A stretch of 64,000 bases of DNA from Flavobacterium piscisymbiosum. GTDB taxonomy: Bacteria; Bacteroidota; Bacteroidia; Flavobacteriales; Flavobacteriaceae. The translations under genes were made by a program, and so were the position numbers. Positions within the stretch are counted from its first letter, which is position 1, and every line of letters starts with the position of its first letter. Of this stretch, positions 51,522-61,918 are shown piece after piece. Below the pieces are notes generated by a model. That model made no database searches, was not told where the DNA came from, and saw only the letters and a list, made by a program, of their open reading frames with translations. Location of the stretch: the NCBI RefSeq assembly GCF_020905295.1, contig NZ_JAJJMM010000001.1, positions 4,278,001 through 4,342,000 of the forward strand, given 5' to 3'.

Positions 51522-54500
51522 ATGTTTAATAAATTTATACACAGGCCCGTTTTTGCAATTATAATTTCCATTGTAATTGTCTTTATAGGTTCGCTGGCCA
51601 TCAAACAGCTTCCTATATCACAGTTTCCCCAGATTGCGCCAACAACAGTAAACATTTTTATAGCCTATCCGGGAGCCAGTGCAGATGTACTGGTAAAATC
51701 AACATTGATTACCCTGGAGAATTCCCTTAATGGGGTACAGGGGGTTCGCTATATGGCCACTGATGCGACAAGCGCCGGGGAAGCAACGCTCAGGATCATA
51801 TTCGAGCCGGGAACAGATCCCAATCAGGCTGTTATAAGGGTCAAAACCAGGGTAGACCAGGTAATGCCGCTGCTGCCTGAATTGGTCCAGCGTGAAGGTG
51901 TTGTGATTACGCCTATTCAGCCCAGCATGCTGATGTATGTCAATTTGTATTCGAAAAGCAAAAGTATGGATGAAAAATTCCTCTATAATTATGCTGACGT
52001 AAAAATGATACCAGAGATCTCAAGGGTAAAAGGGGTCGCAAGATCACAAATTTTAGGTAGCCGTAAATATGCCATGCGTGTCTGGCTGAATCCCGACAGG
52101 ATGAGGGCTTATAAAATCTCTGTAGAAGAAGTCATGGAGGCTCTCCAGGAGCAGAGTATTATTGGACGTCCGGGACGATTAGGGCAAAGTTCGGGTATTT
52201 CAGCACAGTCTTTAGAGTATGTTTTAACCTATAAAGGGAGATATAATGAACCTAAACAGTATGAAAATATTGTTATACGTGCCAATGCAGAGGGACAGAG
52301 TATTCATTTAAAGGATATAGCAAAAGTGGAGCTTGGCAGTGAATTTTTTGATATATATTCCAATTTAGACGGGCACCCTTCTGCGGCAATTGTACTGAAA
52401 CAAAACTACGGCAGTAATGCAAGTGATGTAATCAATGATGTAAAAGCAAAATTGGAGGAAATGAAAGCTAGTTTTCCCCCGGGGATGGATTATAAAATCA
52501 GCTATGATGTATCAAGCTTCCTTGATGCTTCGATCGATCAGGTAATGCATACACTTCGGGATGCATTTATTTTGGTTGCTTTGGTCGTATTTGTCTTTTT
52601 AGGAGACTGGCGTTCCACTCTGATTCCTATTATTGCTGTGCCGGTTTCTCTGGTGGGTGCCTTTTTTGTTATTCAGCTCTTTGGAATGTCGATAAACCTG
52701 GTTACCTTATTCTCATTGGTATTAGCTATTGGTATTGTGGTCGATAACGCTATTGTGGTTGTAGAGGCCGTCCACGCCAAGTTTGAGGAATTTCCTCATA
52801 TTACCCCTTATCATGCGGTAAAATTGGTGCTTGGAGAAATTGGTGGTGCTGTTATAGCCATTACTGCCGTTATGGTAGCGGTGTTTATTCCTATTGCCTT
52901 TATGACCGGACCGGTAGGTACTTTCTACAGACAGTTTTCGGTAACTATGTCAAGTTCTATTATTATTTCGGCTCTAGTAGCACTTACACTTACGCCGGTT
53001 TTATGTGCTATTTTATTGAAAAACAATCACGGGAAACCAAAGAAAGGAAATGTATTGACCAAAGCCTTGGATGGTTTTAACAGATGGTTTGACCGTCTGA
53101 CTGGCCGATATGTAGCGGTTTTAAAATCTATTGTAAGCAGGAGATGGCTGACTTTTTTCATTCTAATTGGATTCTGTGGAGCTATATTTGTTGAGAACCA
53201 GGTGCTGCCTTCAGGATTTATTCCAAGTGAAGATCAGGGAACTATTTATGGAATTATTCAGACACCACCGGGATCAACTCTGGAAACCACCAATGAAGTG
53301 GCGCACAGGCTTCAGAAAATCTGTGAAGATGTAGAAGGAGTGGAGTCAGTTTCGTCTTTGGCAGGCTATGAAATTATGACCGAAGGAAGGGGATCCAATG
53401 CCGGAACCTGCCTGATTAATTTGAAATCATGGTCAGACAGAAAGCATACCGTAAAGGAAATTATGCAGGAATTGGAGGAAAAATCCAGGGGCCTTGGGGC
53501 AGTGGTTGAATTTTTTGAACCGCCGGCGATTCCGGGTTTTGGTTCTTCGGGAGGTTTCTCCATGCGTCTGCTCGATAAAACAACAGGCACCAATTATCAG
53601 GAGTTTGACAAAATCAATAAAAATTTTATGGCAGAGCTTGGAAAACGTAAAGAACTCTCTGGATTATTTACGTTTTTTGCCGCCAATTATCCGCAATACG
53701 AACTCGAATTTAATAATGACCTGGCCATGCAGAAAGGCGTTTCCATCGGAAAAGCAATGGAGAACCTAAACATTATGATAGGCAGTACTTATGAGCAGGG
53801 ATTCATAAAGTTTGGACGTTTTTTCAAGGTATATGTGCAGTCGGATCCAAAGTTCAGAAGGCTTCCCTCGGATGTTTTAAATCTTTTCGTAAAGAACGAC
53901 CACGGAGAAATGGTTCCGTACTCTGCCTTTATGAAACTTAAAAAAACGCAGGGTCCCAATGAAGTTACCCGCTATAATATGTATAATTCTGCGGCAATCC
54001 AGGGACAGCCGGCCAGGGGATATACGACCGCTGATGCGATCAAGGCCGTCCGGGAAGTATCGGCCAAAACGCTTCCAAAAGGATATGACATTGCCTGGGA
54101 AGGGCTCTCGTATGACGAGGCCGCAAGGGGAAATGAATCACTGTATATCTTTCTGGTAGTGCTGGCTTTTGTTTATTTTGTGCTGGCGGCGCAATACGAG
54201 AGCTTTATTATTCCCTTATCTGTGATTTTGTCCATACCGATCGGGCTTTTGGGCTCTTTTGTAATACTGCAGATGATGGGCTTGCAGAATGATATTTACG
54301 CCCAGATCGGACTTATTATGCTGGTGGGATTACTGGGGAAAAATGCAGTGCTTATCGTTGAATTTGCGGTGCTCAAACATCAGCAGGGCGCTACAATTTT
54401 AGAAGCGGCTATTGAAGGGGCCAGGGTGCGTTTCAGGCCTATTTTAATGACTTCCTTTGCTTTTATTGCCGGACTGATCCCTTTGATTTTTGCTTCGGGG

Positions 54501-54728
54501 GCAGGTGCTATCGGTAACCGTACCATTGGGGGATCTGCTCTTGGAGGAATGCTTTTTGGAACCATTTTCGGGGTAATCATAGTTCCGGGACTGTACTATA
54601 TTTTTGGTTCATTGGCCCAGGGAAGAAAATTAATTAAAGGAGAAGAAGAAAGTTCATTGTCAGATGATTTTATGCATCACGTACATGATTTTTCAGCAAA
54701 CGATCAAACGCTTGAAAATGAAGAATAA
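51522..54728 (+). CDS. RND-family multidrug efflux pump, inner-membrane transporter
   Basis: This 1068-residue AcrB-type antiporter has 12 membrane helices and two large periplasmic loops. TM1 is FAIIISIVIVFIGSLAIKQL. The proton-relay segment is LAIGIVVDNAIVVVEAV (Asp-Asn in place of Asp-Asp), and TM10 has GLLGKNAVLIVEFA with the Lys. Porter-domain marks include the PGASADVLVKSTLITLE loop. The HAE1 class is typical. The stop overlaps the outer-membrane factor start by 11 bp. It should export hydrophobic compounds with the adaptor and OMF encoded beside it. Confidence 0.95.
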   Translation: MFNKFIHRPVFAIIISIVIVFIGSLAIKQLPISQFPQIAPTTVNIFIAYPGASADVLVKSTLITLENSLNGVQGVRYMATDATSAGEATLRIIFEPGTDPNQAVIRVKTRVDQVMPLLPELVQREGVVITPIQPSMLMYVNLYSKSKSMDEKFLYNYADVKMIPEISRVKGVARSQILGSRKYAMRVWLNPDRMRAYKISVEEVMEALQEQSIIGRPGRLGQSSGISAQSLEYVLTYKGRYNEPKQYENIVIRANAEGQSIHLKDIAKVELGSEFFDIYSNLDGHPSAAIVLKQNYGSNASDVINDVKAKLEEMKASFPPGMDYKISYDVSSFLDASIDQVMHTLRDAFILVALVVFVFLGDWRSTLIPIIAVPVSLVGAFFVIQLFGMSINLVTLFSLVLAIGIVVDNAIVVVEAVHAKFEEFPHITPYHAVKLVLGEIGGAVIAITAVMVAVFIPIAFMTGPVGTFYRQFSVTMSSSIIISALVALTLTPVLCAILLKNNHGKPKKGNVLTKALDGFNRWFDRLTGRYVAVLKSIVSRRWLTFFILIGFCGAIFVENQVLPSGFIPSEDQGTIYGIIQTPPGSTLETTNEVAHRLQKICEDVEGVESVSSLAGYEIMTEGRGSNAGTCLINLKSWSDRKHTVKEIMQELEEKSRGLGAVVEFFEPPAIPGFGSSGGFSMRLLDKTTGTNYQEFDKINKNFMAELGKRKELSGLFTFFAANYPQYELEFNNDLAMQKGVSIGKAMENLNIMIGSTYEQGFIKFGRFFKVYVQSDPKFRRLPSDVLNLFVKNDHGEMVPYSAFMKLKKTQGPNEVTRYNMYNSAAIQGQPARGYTTADAIKAVREVSAKTLPKGYDIAWEGLSYDEAARGNESLYIFLVVLAFVYFVLAAQYESFIIPLSVILSIPIGLLGSFVILQMMGLQNDIYAQIGLIMLVGLLGKNAVLIVEFAVLKHQQGATILEAAIEGARVRFRPILMTSFAFIAGLIPLIFASGAGAIGNRTIGGSALGGMLFGTIFGVIIVPGLYYIFGSLAQGRKLIKGEEESSLSDDFMHHVHDFSANDQTLENEE

Positions 54729-56154
54729 TAAAAAAATAAAATACGCAGGTTTATCCTGCGTATTGATGTGCGTAGTTGGATGTAAAACTCCTTCTGTTGT
54801 ACAAAAAGACGAAAATAAGACCGTTCCTGCGGTTTATGCAAATGCTTCTGCAGATACCGCCAATACAGGAAAAGTACAATGGAGAAGTTATTTTAAAGAT
54901 GAGAATTTAAAAAATCTTATAGAGATTGCATTACAGAACAATCAGGAGCTGAACATTACTTTGCAGGAAATACAGGTTGCCCGAAGTGAAGTCAGGGCAA
55001 GAAAAGGGGAATATCTGCCTTTTCTGGGATTTAATGCAGGAGCCAGCCTTGATAAATCAGGCCGCTATACCAGTACGGGTTCCGGTGAGGCAACTACTGA
55101 AATCAGGCCTGGTAAAGAAACGCCTGATCCTCTGCCTAATTACGGATTTGGACTCTCGGCATCCTGGGAAATTGATATCTGGAACAAACTTCATAATGCC
55201 AAAAAAGCAGCTTTGAACCGTTACCTGGCGTCGGTAGAAGGGAAAAACTTTGTGGTTACTAACCTGATAGCTGAAATTGCAAACTCTTACTATGAACTGT
55301 TGGCCCTGGACAATCAATTGAAAATAGTGAATCAAAATATTGATATCCAGTCCAACGCCTTAAAAATTGTAAAAATACAAAAAGAAGCCGCCAGGGTCAA
55401 TGAGCTTGCTGTGCGCCGTTTTGAGGCGCAGGTCTTCAATACGCAGAGCCTGCAGTTTGAGATACAGCAGGACATATATGAAACGGAAAATAAAATCAAT
55501 TTCCTTTTAGGGCGTTTCCCCCAGACAATAGCCAGGGACGATAATAGTTTTAATACCATGATTCCCCCTGCTGTTCAAGCCGGCGTTCCCGCCCAATTAC
55601 TGGAAAACCGTCCTGACATTAAAAAGGCCGAGATGGATCTGATAGCTGCCAGACTAGACATAAAAGCAGCCAAAGCAAAGTTTTACCCTTCTTTGGGAAT
55701 TTCCGCAGGTATTGGGTACGAGGCTTTCAATACAAAATATTTATTAACCTCTCCGGAGTCTTTAATGTATTCTTTGGCTGGAGATCTGCTAGCTCCCTTA
55801 ATAAACAGGAATGCGATCAAGGCCAGTTATATGACTGCCAATGCCAAGCAGATTCAGGCTGTTTATAATTACGAGCGTACTTTGGTAAATGCATATATCG
55901 AGGTGGCCAACCAGCTCTCTAAAATTAAAAACACGGCACAGAGCTATGATCTGAAATCCAAACAGGTGCAGGCACTCAATGAATCCATAAAGATTTCCAG
56001 TGATTTATTTAGTTCTGCAAGGGCGGATTATATCGAAGTGCTTCTTACGCAAAAAGATGCATTGGAATCTAAATTCGAACTTATCGAGACCAAAAAACAG
56101 CAGATGAATGCTTTTGTCAATATTTACAGGGCATTGGGTGGCGGATGGAATTAA
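54718..56154 (+). CDS. TolC-like outer-membrane efflux lipoprotein (NodT/OprM class)
   Basis: This 478-residue lipoprotein (CVLMCVVGC lipobox) has the duplicated TolC repeat: LKNLIEIALQNNQELNITLQ, ARSEVRARKGEYLPFLGFNA, then in the second half QLLENRPDIKKAEMDLIAAR and ARLDIKAAKAKFYPSLGISA. It is the outer-membrane channel of the preceding RND pump. I chose the start at 54718 (MKNNKKIKY), which overlaps the pump gene by 11 bp; the frame's earlier start lies inside that gene. A hairpin terminator follows. Confidence 0.94.
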   Translation: MKNNKKIKYAGLSCVLMCVVGCKTPSVVQKDENKTVPAVYANASADTANTGKVQWRSYFKDENLKNLIEIALQNNQELNITLQEIQVARSEVRARKGEYLPFLGFNAGASLDKSGRYTSTGSGEATTEIRPGKETPDPLPNYGFGLSASWEIDIWNKLHNAKKAALNRYLASVEGKNFVVTNLIAEIANSYYELLALDNQLKIVNQNIDIQSNALKIVKIQKEAARVNELAVRRFEAQVFNTQSLQFEIQQDIYETENKINFLLGRFPQTIARDDNSFNTMIPPAVQAGVPAQLLENRPDIKKAEMDLIAARLDIKAAKAKFYPSLGISAGIGYEAFNTKYLLTSPESLMYSLAGDLLAPLINRNAIKASYMTANAKQIQAVYNYERTLVNAYIEVANQLSKIKNTAQSYDLKSKQVQALNESIKISSDLFSSARADYIEVLLTQKDALESKFELIETKKQQMNAFVNIYRALGGGWN

Positions 56155-56184
56155 TTGTTTTTCTTTTTATTATTAGTAGTAGGA

Positions 56185-56211
56185 AAAGGCTGCCTTATGG
56201 CAGCCTTTCTT
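56185..56211 (+). terminator. Terminator of the RND efflux operon
   Basis: AAAGGCTGCC and GGCAGCCTTT form a perfect 10-bp stem with a TTAT loop, followed by CTT. It starts 31 bp past the OMF stop. Confidence 0.85.
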
Positions 56212-56310
56212 ATAGGGAGCATCATGATCGAACTAGCGTTATAGAGGTTATTAAGAAGATATTGTTTATCTATGGTATACAGCTGCAATGTATGATTATA
56301 TATGAATACT

Positions 56311-57816
56311 TCATACGATATTGGATTGCTTTAAAGGTAGTGTTACTGTAAATTCTGCCCCATTATCTTTTTCTCCCCCCGCAGTTATAATGCCATGGTG
56401 CCTTTCTGCTATTTTTCTGCACAGTGCAAGGCCAAGCCCGTTTCCTTCATACTGGTCTTTGGAATTCAATCTTTCAAAGGCGCCAAATATCCTCTCGGCG
56501 AAAACAGGATCAAGCCCGATTCCATTATCTTTGATTTTGACCTCAACAGCCTGCTGTCCATCAATAGCGACCAAAGTGCAGGTGATGACAACCCTTGGAG
56601 GCTGATCTGCCTTGGAGAATTTCAGTGCATTTTGCAGCAGGTTATAAAATAGCTGGGTGATCAGAATTGGAGCTCCTTCTATTTCAGGGAGATCACATGC
56701 ATTGAATATGGCCCCTTTTTCTTTTATGATCAATTCTAGGTCTGTCCGGATGTGTTCAATAACCTCATTAAGGTCAATTTTTTCAATTGGCTGTTTGGTT
56801 TTGTTGATGGTGGAATAGGCAAGGATGCCCTCTATGATATTATTCATTCTAACGGCAGACTGGTCTATTTTGCTGATGTATTTTTTGCAGTTCTCATTAA
56901 AAACGCTGTCTTTTTCATTTTTTAAAAGGGTATTGAAAATTTTAATTTTTCGTACCGGCTCCCTCAGGTCATGGCTTACGACATTGGCAAAATGAAGCAG
57001 ATCATCATTGGAGCGTTTTAGTTCCTCGGTACTGGAGGCAACCTGCCTTTTCAGTTCATCCTCAAATTCCCGCTGTTCGTTAATGTCCTGAATGATGCCA
57101 ATGATGGTAATTGGCTTTTTGTTTTTGTCCTTGATAATCTTGCCGGTAATTTTAGCCCATTTAACAGATTGGTCAAGGTTTATGATCCTGGTTTCATACG
57201 ATATTTTTTCTGTAATTTCCGCTTCCTGCAGCGCTTTTTCCCGAACTGCTAAATCCTCAGGATGCAGTCTGGCAATCAGTTCCTCATCCGATATATCCTT
57301 ATCAATGGACCAAATTGAATTAAATTTTCCGCAGGTCTTGATTTCCCTTGAGGCAAGGTCGATTTCATAAGTGCCCATATCTGAAGCTTCAATTGCCATG
57401 CGCAGTCTTTCGTCCGAATTTTGTATCTGCTGTTGGGCCAGATGTAAATCGGTTATGTCTGTACCGGTGTTCATAACTGCGTAAATAGTCCCGTCCGGAT
57501 CCATCAGAGGTATAAAACTATAATTAAAGTAATGGGTTTTTGTTACTCCCTCTATAACCAGGTCCACTTCTTTATTGAGTGCATGAAAGGGAATTCCAGT
57601 TTGAAGAACATTTTTGGCCTGCTGGAAAAATTCATATTTTTTCACCTCAGGAAGTACATCGAGATAATTTTTCCCGATTACCTGATCGCCTTTGCCCCAT
57701 GTTTTAATCATCGCGGTATTGGCTAGTTCAATTTTAAGCTGATCTCCTAAGTACACTGCAATGGGAAGGGGGGCACTTTCCACTATATCATTTAAAAGCT
57801 TCATATTACGGTACAT
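56311..57816 (-). CDS. PAS-domain sensor histidine kinase
   Basis: 501 residues, soluble. Two PAS domains (about residues 1-125 and 135-250; the second ends in a PAC motif near IIGIIQDINEQREFE) lead to a coiled-coil linker, HisKA with phospho-acceptor His in FANVVSHDLREPVRKI, N-box LFYNLLQNALKFSK and G-boxes VKIKDNGIG and GNGLGLALCRKIA. No receiver is encoded nearby, so it is an orphan kinase. It may sense a small cytoplasmic ligand or redox state. The start could be Met1 or Met5. Confidence 0.92.
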   Translation of the reverse strand: MYRNMKLLNDIVESAPLPIAVYLGDQLKIELANTAMIKTWGKGDQVIGKNYLDVLPEVKKYEFFQQAKNVLQTGIPFHALNKEVDLVIEGVTKTHYFNYSFIPLMDPDGTIYAVMNTGTDITDLHLAQQQIQNSDERLRMAIEASDMGTYEIDLASREIKTCGKFNSIWSIDKDISDEELIARLHPEDLAVREKALQEAEITEKISYETRIINLDQSVKWAKITGKIIKDKNKKPITIIGIIQDINEQREFEDELKRQVASSTEELKRSNDDLLHFANVVSHDLREPVRKIKIFNTLLKNEKDSVFNENCKKYISKIDQSAVRMNNIIEGILAYSTINKTKQPIEKIDLNEVIEHIRTDLELIIKEKGAIFNACDLPEIEGAPILITQLFYNLLQNALKFSKADQPPRVVITCTLVAIDGQQAVEVKIKDNGIGLDPVFAERIFGAFERLNSKDQYEGNGLGLALCRKIAERHHGIITAGGEKDNGAEFTVTLPLKQSNIV

Positions 57817-58426
57817 AGTGATTGGATTTAGTTGTGTTGCTAAGCTATTGGTTTTTAAGGGGGTGTATTTATACTAATTTGCTAAAGGGTTTCATAATTG
57901 GAATGCCTGCAGAGCGCTTGCAAATGTGCATATTAAGATGACGGTTCAGCACTAAATTACATAAAATTACTTTATTTGTTTATGGTTTTCTTTAAAAAGT
58001 TAAACAAAAAATAGTGGATTGAAAAAATACTATATCTTTCAAAATTTATGGTTTCGAGTCTGCATGCTTAGAAATGAAAATACTTAGTGTGGGATTATCA
58101 GCAATAAGGCTCTCTGAGCTGCCGATCATCTGCATAATAAATCCCGGCATATTTTTGCCGGATATTATTTGGCTCATAAGCAATTTAAATTCCATCCGCA
58201 GAGCCGGGATATAAATGTGATTTTGGGCCTTGGTTCAGGTTTGCGGTTTGTTAAAAAAATATTTTAATCTTCAGGGACCAGAAATAATTCTGCATGGTTT
58301 TATAACCTGCTGAAGGCGGCCCGGTAATTAAAAATCTTGCAGGGCACTGCCATGTTTTATGAACTGCCGATATCCGTTTCAGTGCATGGTTCTCATTTAA
58401 AGAAAAACGGCAGAGAAATCAAAGAG
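57817..58426. other. Intergenic region, no gene supported
   Basis: About 600 bp with a short perfect hairpin, CCGGCA/TGCCGG, near 58.15 kb. ORFs are short and non-coding in appearance. Confidence 0.45.
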
Positions 58427-58795
58427 CTAGAAAAGCTGGTATAGGTGAAGGTAAGTACAGCGTTTGATCTGATAAATTGTAGTTATGCCGTAAAGCAGAC
58501 TGCTTTCATAAATTATAAAACGCAGAAGATTTAAATAGTAAGGGGTTATAAAGATGCTGCTTTCAGCGGCAGTAGCGCGGGCCCTTACCTTATTTTTTAT
58601 TTTATAATGAATATCCCGCTTTTTCCAGAGATATGCATCATAGAAAACGGCCTGTGCATTTTTGGATGCACAATAAGGAATACTCTGCACCATTTTATCA
58701 ACTGCTTGTGCAGCTGAATATTTATAAGTTCCTGCATTGGAAGTGAGAGAAAAAAGAACCAATAAAGTACCAAGTAAGATCTTAAAGTGTTTCAT
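58427..58795 (-). CDS. Small secreted protein (YQLF family), copy 2
   Basis: This 122-residue protein has signal peptide FKILLGTLLVLFSLTSNAG (start at 58795; the frame opens earlier without signal-like sequence). The second half, DIHYKIKNKVRARATAAESS, then LLYGITTIYQIKRCTYLHLY and QLF, closely matches the protein at 49087, and the DNA is similar there too. The two paralogues bracket the efflux operon and kinase, 9 kb apart, on the same strand. Function unknown. Confidence 0.65.
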   Translation of the reverse strand: MKHFKILLGTLLVLFSLTSNAGTYKYSAAQAVDKMVQSIPYCASKNAQAVFYDAYLWKKRDIHYKIKNKVRARATAAESSIFITPYYLNLLRFIIYESSLLYGITTIYQIKRCTYLHLYQLF

Positions 58796-59022
58796 CTGCT
58801 TATATAATGTATTCTTTCTAATACCGGTTTGCAAGGCTGGTGCTGGGCAGTGGATCAAATATAGCAAATAGAGCGTCAAATAACAAGGCTTATGTTATGA
58901 AAGCCAATTTTTTAGTACCGTCAGAGAATTTATTTTAAGTTAATTTTTTAATAAGAGGTATCTGACTGTATATTAAAAATGTCAAGCAAGCGCTTTGGAA
59001 AATTAGATTAAATTGCTCTTAA

Positions 59023-60807
59023 TTATTCAAATATCATAGATTTTAGTCTGTTACGATAAGATTCCAAAACATCAGATTTGGTAATAAAACCATAATACTT
59101 TCCATTTTTCAGTACCGGCAGGAATACCTTGTTGCTTTTTTCAAATTTATTCATCACAGTTTCCATACTGTCAAATAAGTGAACAGTCTGCACGGGCTGT
59201 ACCATTATGTCTTTTACCTGTGTATTTTTGATTTTGGCGCTGTCAAAAATTATTTCCCTGATCTCATTAAAGTACACTATGCCTTGAAGCTCGTTATCTT
59301 CACTTACCACCCCGAAAATGACCTGATCGGAATGGGCCAGAAGATCCGAAACCTTTTCCAGGTCCTGATCAGTATCCACTGTGAGATAATCTGTTTTTAC
59401 AAGATCTTCAATATTCAGGGTGCATAAAATATTGGTATCCTTGTTGCTGGTAAATACATTCCCTTTTCTGGCCAGGTTCTTCACATCCAGAGAATGTTTT
59501 TCAAAACGTTTTGAAATGGCAAAACTCACAGAGGCTACTATCATAAGGGGTATCATAAGGTCATAGCCCCCTGTAATTTCAGCAATAAGGAAAATAGCGG
59601 TAAGGGGCGCATGAAACAGGCCGCTGAGGATTCCGGCCATGCCCACAAGGGTAAAGTTGCTCACAGGCAGATCCGTAAATCCGGTAAGGTTTAAAAATTT
59701 TGAAAAGAAATAGCCCGCATAAGAGCCAAGAAAAAGCGAAGGGGCAAAGTTGCCGCCATTCCCGCCGCTGCCCAAAGTAATTCCCGAGGCAAAAGCTTTA
59801 AGAAACATAGAAAAACCCACGAATGCCAATAAGATCCAGCTGTTATTGCTGTAGGCGGCAAAGAGTGTATTTTCCAAAAGTTTTCCCGGATCCTTGTCGG
59901 CAAGTGTTTTGATACTTTCATATCCTTCGCCAAAAAGCGTAGGGAAAATAAAGATCATAAGGCCCAGGATTGAGGCTCCAATTAAAGCTTTTCTGTAGGC
60001 TCCAACTTTTAAATGGGCAAAAAAGTGTTCTGTTTTTAAAAACTTTCTGGCATAAAAAACCGCTATGAAACCTGTAAAAATCCCCATTAAAACGTAAAAA
60101 GGGATATTGTGGTAATCAAAGGTCTGCTTGCCTCTGAATATCAATAGTATATTTTCATTTAAAACCACAGTAGATACCAGTGCCCCTGTAGCGGCCGCAA
60201 TCATAATAGGGGTAAAGGCTGAGATTGTCACATCCACCAGCAGTACTTCAATGGCAAAAAGAACACCGGCTATAGGGGCATTAAAAGCAGCTGCAATACC
60301 GGCCGCAACTCCGCAGCCTATAAGTAAGGTGCGCTCCTGGTAAGTCAGTTTAAACTGCTGGGCAAAATTGGAGCCAAAGGCGGCGCCGGTAATCACAATA
60401 GGACTTTCCAGTCCGGCCGATCCTCCAAGCCCCACTGTAAGGGAGCTTGTAATGATCTGTGCATACATTTGTTTTTTAGGGATGATGCTTGCTTTTCTGG
60501 CAACAATAAATAATATTTGAGAAGTTCCTTTTTCCAGTGTGCCGCCCAGTACCCTTTTGACTACCAAGACAGTCAGTAAAATACCAATCACAGGGAGGAT
60601 GCTGTTAATAAAACTCAATTTTAATGTAGCATTAATGAAGGTTGCAAAGGAGTATACCCAATGCGCAAAAGCCTTTAAAAAAATTACGGCAAAAGCTGAA
60701 ACAATGCCGATCAGTACACTGGAAAGAAAGATAAATTGTTTTCTGGACAGCTTTTCCTGTCCTCTTACTAAAAATTGTTTAGCGTATAAGAGATATAATT
60801 TGAACAT
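59023..60807 (-). CDS. ClC-family chloride channel/antiporter with CBS domains
   Basis: About 594 residues from Met at 60807 (MFKLYLLYAKQ; the frame also opens 9 codons earlier). Membrane landmarks are LGGSAGLESPIVITGAAFGS with the gating Glu, and TLGSGGNGGNFAPSLFLGS with the selectivity loop. A pair of CBS domains at the C-terminus (DLVKTDYLTVDTDQDLEKVS, QPVQTVHLFDSMETVMNKFE) may sense adenine nucleotides. It exchanges chloride for protons or conducts chloride. It lies alone on the minus strand; the divergent gene starts about 275 bp away. Confidence 0.93.
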   Translation of the reverse strand: MFKLYLLYAKQFLVRGQEKLSRKQFIFLSSVLIGIVSAFAVIFLKAFAHWVYSFATFINATLKLSFINSILPVIGILLTVLVVKRVLGGTLEKGTSQILFIVARKASIIPKKQMYAQIITSSLTVGLGGSAGLESPIVITGAAFGSNFAQQFKLTYQERTLLIGCGVAAGIAAAFNAPIAGVLFAIEVLLVDVTISAFTPIMIAAATGALVSTVVLNENILLIFRGKQTFDYHNIPFYVLMGIFTGFIAVFYARKFLKTEHFFAHLKVGAYRKALIGASILGLMIFIFPTLFGEGYESIKTLADKDPGKLLENTLFAAYSNNSWILLAFVGFSMFLKAFASGITLGSGGNGGNFAPSLFLGSYAGYFFSKFLNLTGFTDLPVSNFTLVGMAGILSGLFHAPLTAIFLIAEITGGYDLMIPLMIVASVSFAISKRFEKHSLDVKNLARKGNVFTSNKDTNILCTLNIEDLVKTDYLTVDTDQDLEKVSDLLAHSDQVIFGVVSEDNELQGIVYFNEIREIIFDSAKIKNTQVKDIMVQPVQTVHLFDSMETVMNKFEKSNKVFLPVLKNGKYYGFITKSDVLESYRNRLKSMIFE

Positions 60808-61020
60808 TTTTTTATTATAAGGGTAGAAATACAAAGGTAGTTCTAAAGAAGCCTTCTCAGAGAATAAAGTGCCAGCGAAATTGTAATTTTTATTTTAAAG
60901 CAAGATTTACCCGCTGCCATATATCCCATTTTTTAACAATTGACATGCCCTTTTTTTTAACATATAGGCTATTTTTATAATTTTAACACATCGCACATGT
61001 GAATTATATAAAAAAAATAA

Positions 61021-61028
61021 TAATTTTG
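61021..61028 (+). promoter_or_regulatory. -7 promoter element for the L,D-transpeptidase-like gene
   Basis: TAATTTTG matches TAnnTTTG, 55 bp before the start. No convincing -33 TTG. Confidence 0.35.
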
Positions 61029-61083
61029 AAATACAGTAATTAATAAATTTTTAAGATTTTTTAACAATTAATTATAGCTAGGA

Positions 61084-61680
61084 ATGAGAGCATTTTACTT
61101 AGCATTGTTATTCAGCTTTGGATCTTTCACAACAATAAATTATTCTAAAAAGTTGTCCCTTTCTGATTTTGAACTCGAAAGAATAAGCACCCATGTAAAT
61201 GATGTACGGTCAATAACCGGTCTTGATCCTAAATACAATACCAAAATTGCATTTTTGGTTGATATGAAAATAAAATCGGGAAAAAACCGTTTTTTTGTTT
61301 ATGATCTGCAAAATAATACGATTCTGGATCAGGGGCTGGTAGCCCATGGCAGCGGTTCGGAAACAGCAGTACGCGGAGACCTCAAATTCAGCAATGAACC
61401 CAATTCCAACTGTACTTCCCTTGGCAGGTATGCTGTAGAGAAAGCCTATAGAGGAATATTCGGCAAAGCGTACAAGCTTGTCGGACTGGACCAGACCAAC
61501 AGCAATGCTTTTAAAAGAGCAATTGTCCTTCACCATTATTCAGCCGTACCTTATGAGGAGCAGGATTACTATATTTCAAATAGTCATGGATGCCCGATGG
61601 TCAATGAAGCCTTTTTTAAAAGACTGGAAAAAATTATCGAAAGCTCTAAGACTAAAATTATCCTTGATGTTTATTACTAA
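61084..61680 (+). CDS. Murein L,D-transpeptidase catalytic-domain protein (YkuD_2 type)
   Basis: This 198-residue protein has an N-terminal hydrophobic signal (FYLALLFSFGSFTTI). The YkuD-like catalytic centre is SNSHGCPMV with Cys170 and a His two residues before it; the conserved LHHY in AIVLHHYSAVPYEE matches the catalytic His region. The middle, FFVYDLQNNTILDQGLVAHG and GRYAVEKAYRGIFGKAYKLV, fits the YkuD_2 (PF13645) family. It likely forms 3-3 cross-links or attaches lipoproteins to peptidoglycan, but Bacteroidota members are little studied. It is a single gene. Confidence 0.88.
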   Translation: MRAFYLALLFSFGSFTTINYSKKLSLSDFELERISTHVNDVRSITGLDPKYNTKIAFLVDMKIKSGKNRFFVYDLQNNTILDQGLVAHGSGSETAVRGDLKFSNEPNSNCTSLGRYAVEKAYRGIFGKAYKLVGLDQTNSNAFKRAIVLHHYSAVPYEEQDYYISNSHGCPMVNEAFFKRLEKIIESSKTKIILDVYY

Positions 61681-61883
61681 AATATTTTGATTATTTTCCC
61701 TTCTCAATAGTCTGGCGAACTGTGGAACGTATTAAATTTAAGGCAGATAAAAAACAATAAGCCGCAGCGGTTCTGATTAAGAATGATGTCACTGCCGGTA
61801 ATCAAGACGGCTTTTACTGGATTTGAGAATTAAATCTAACTGCCCACAGCGTACAGTTCTTTGAGTTATTTCTGCTGATCTTC

Positions 61884-61914
61884 TTGGCTTTTTAGGCTGT
61901 AATGCCTATTTTTG
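61884..61914 (+). promoter_or_regulatory. Consensus promoter abutting nhaA (leaderless candidate)
   Basis: TTG (61884-61886), 20 bp, TATTTTTG (61907-61914). The nhaA ATG is at 61919, four bases later, so the transcript would start at or just before the start codon. Confidence 0.6.
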
Positions 61915-61918
61915 TGAA

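Noticed and set aside
52740..52770. Defective proton relay in the RND pump (Asp-Asn in place of Asp-Asp)
   Set aside because: Many RND transporters have a single Asp at this place and remain active, and the partner Lys in TM10 is present.
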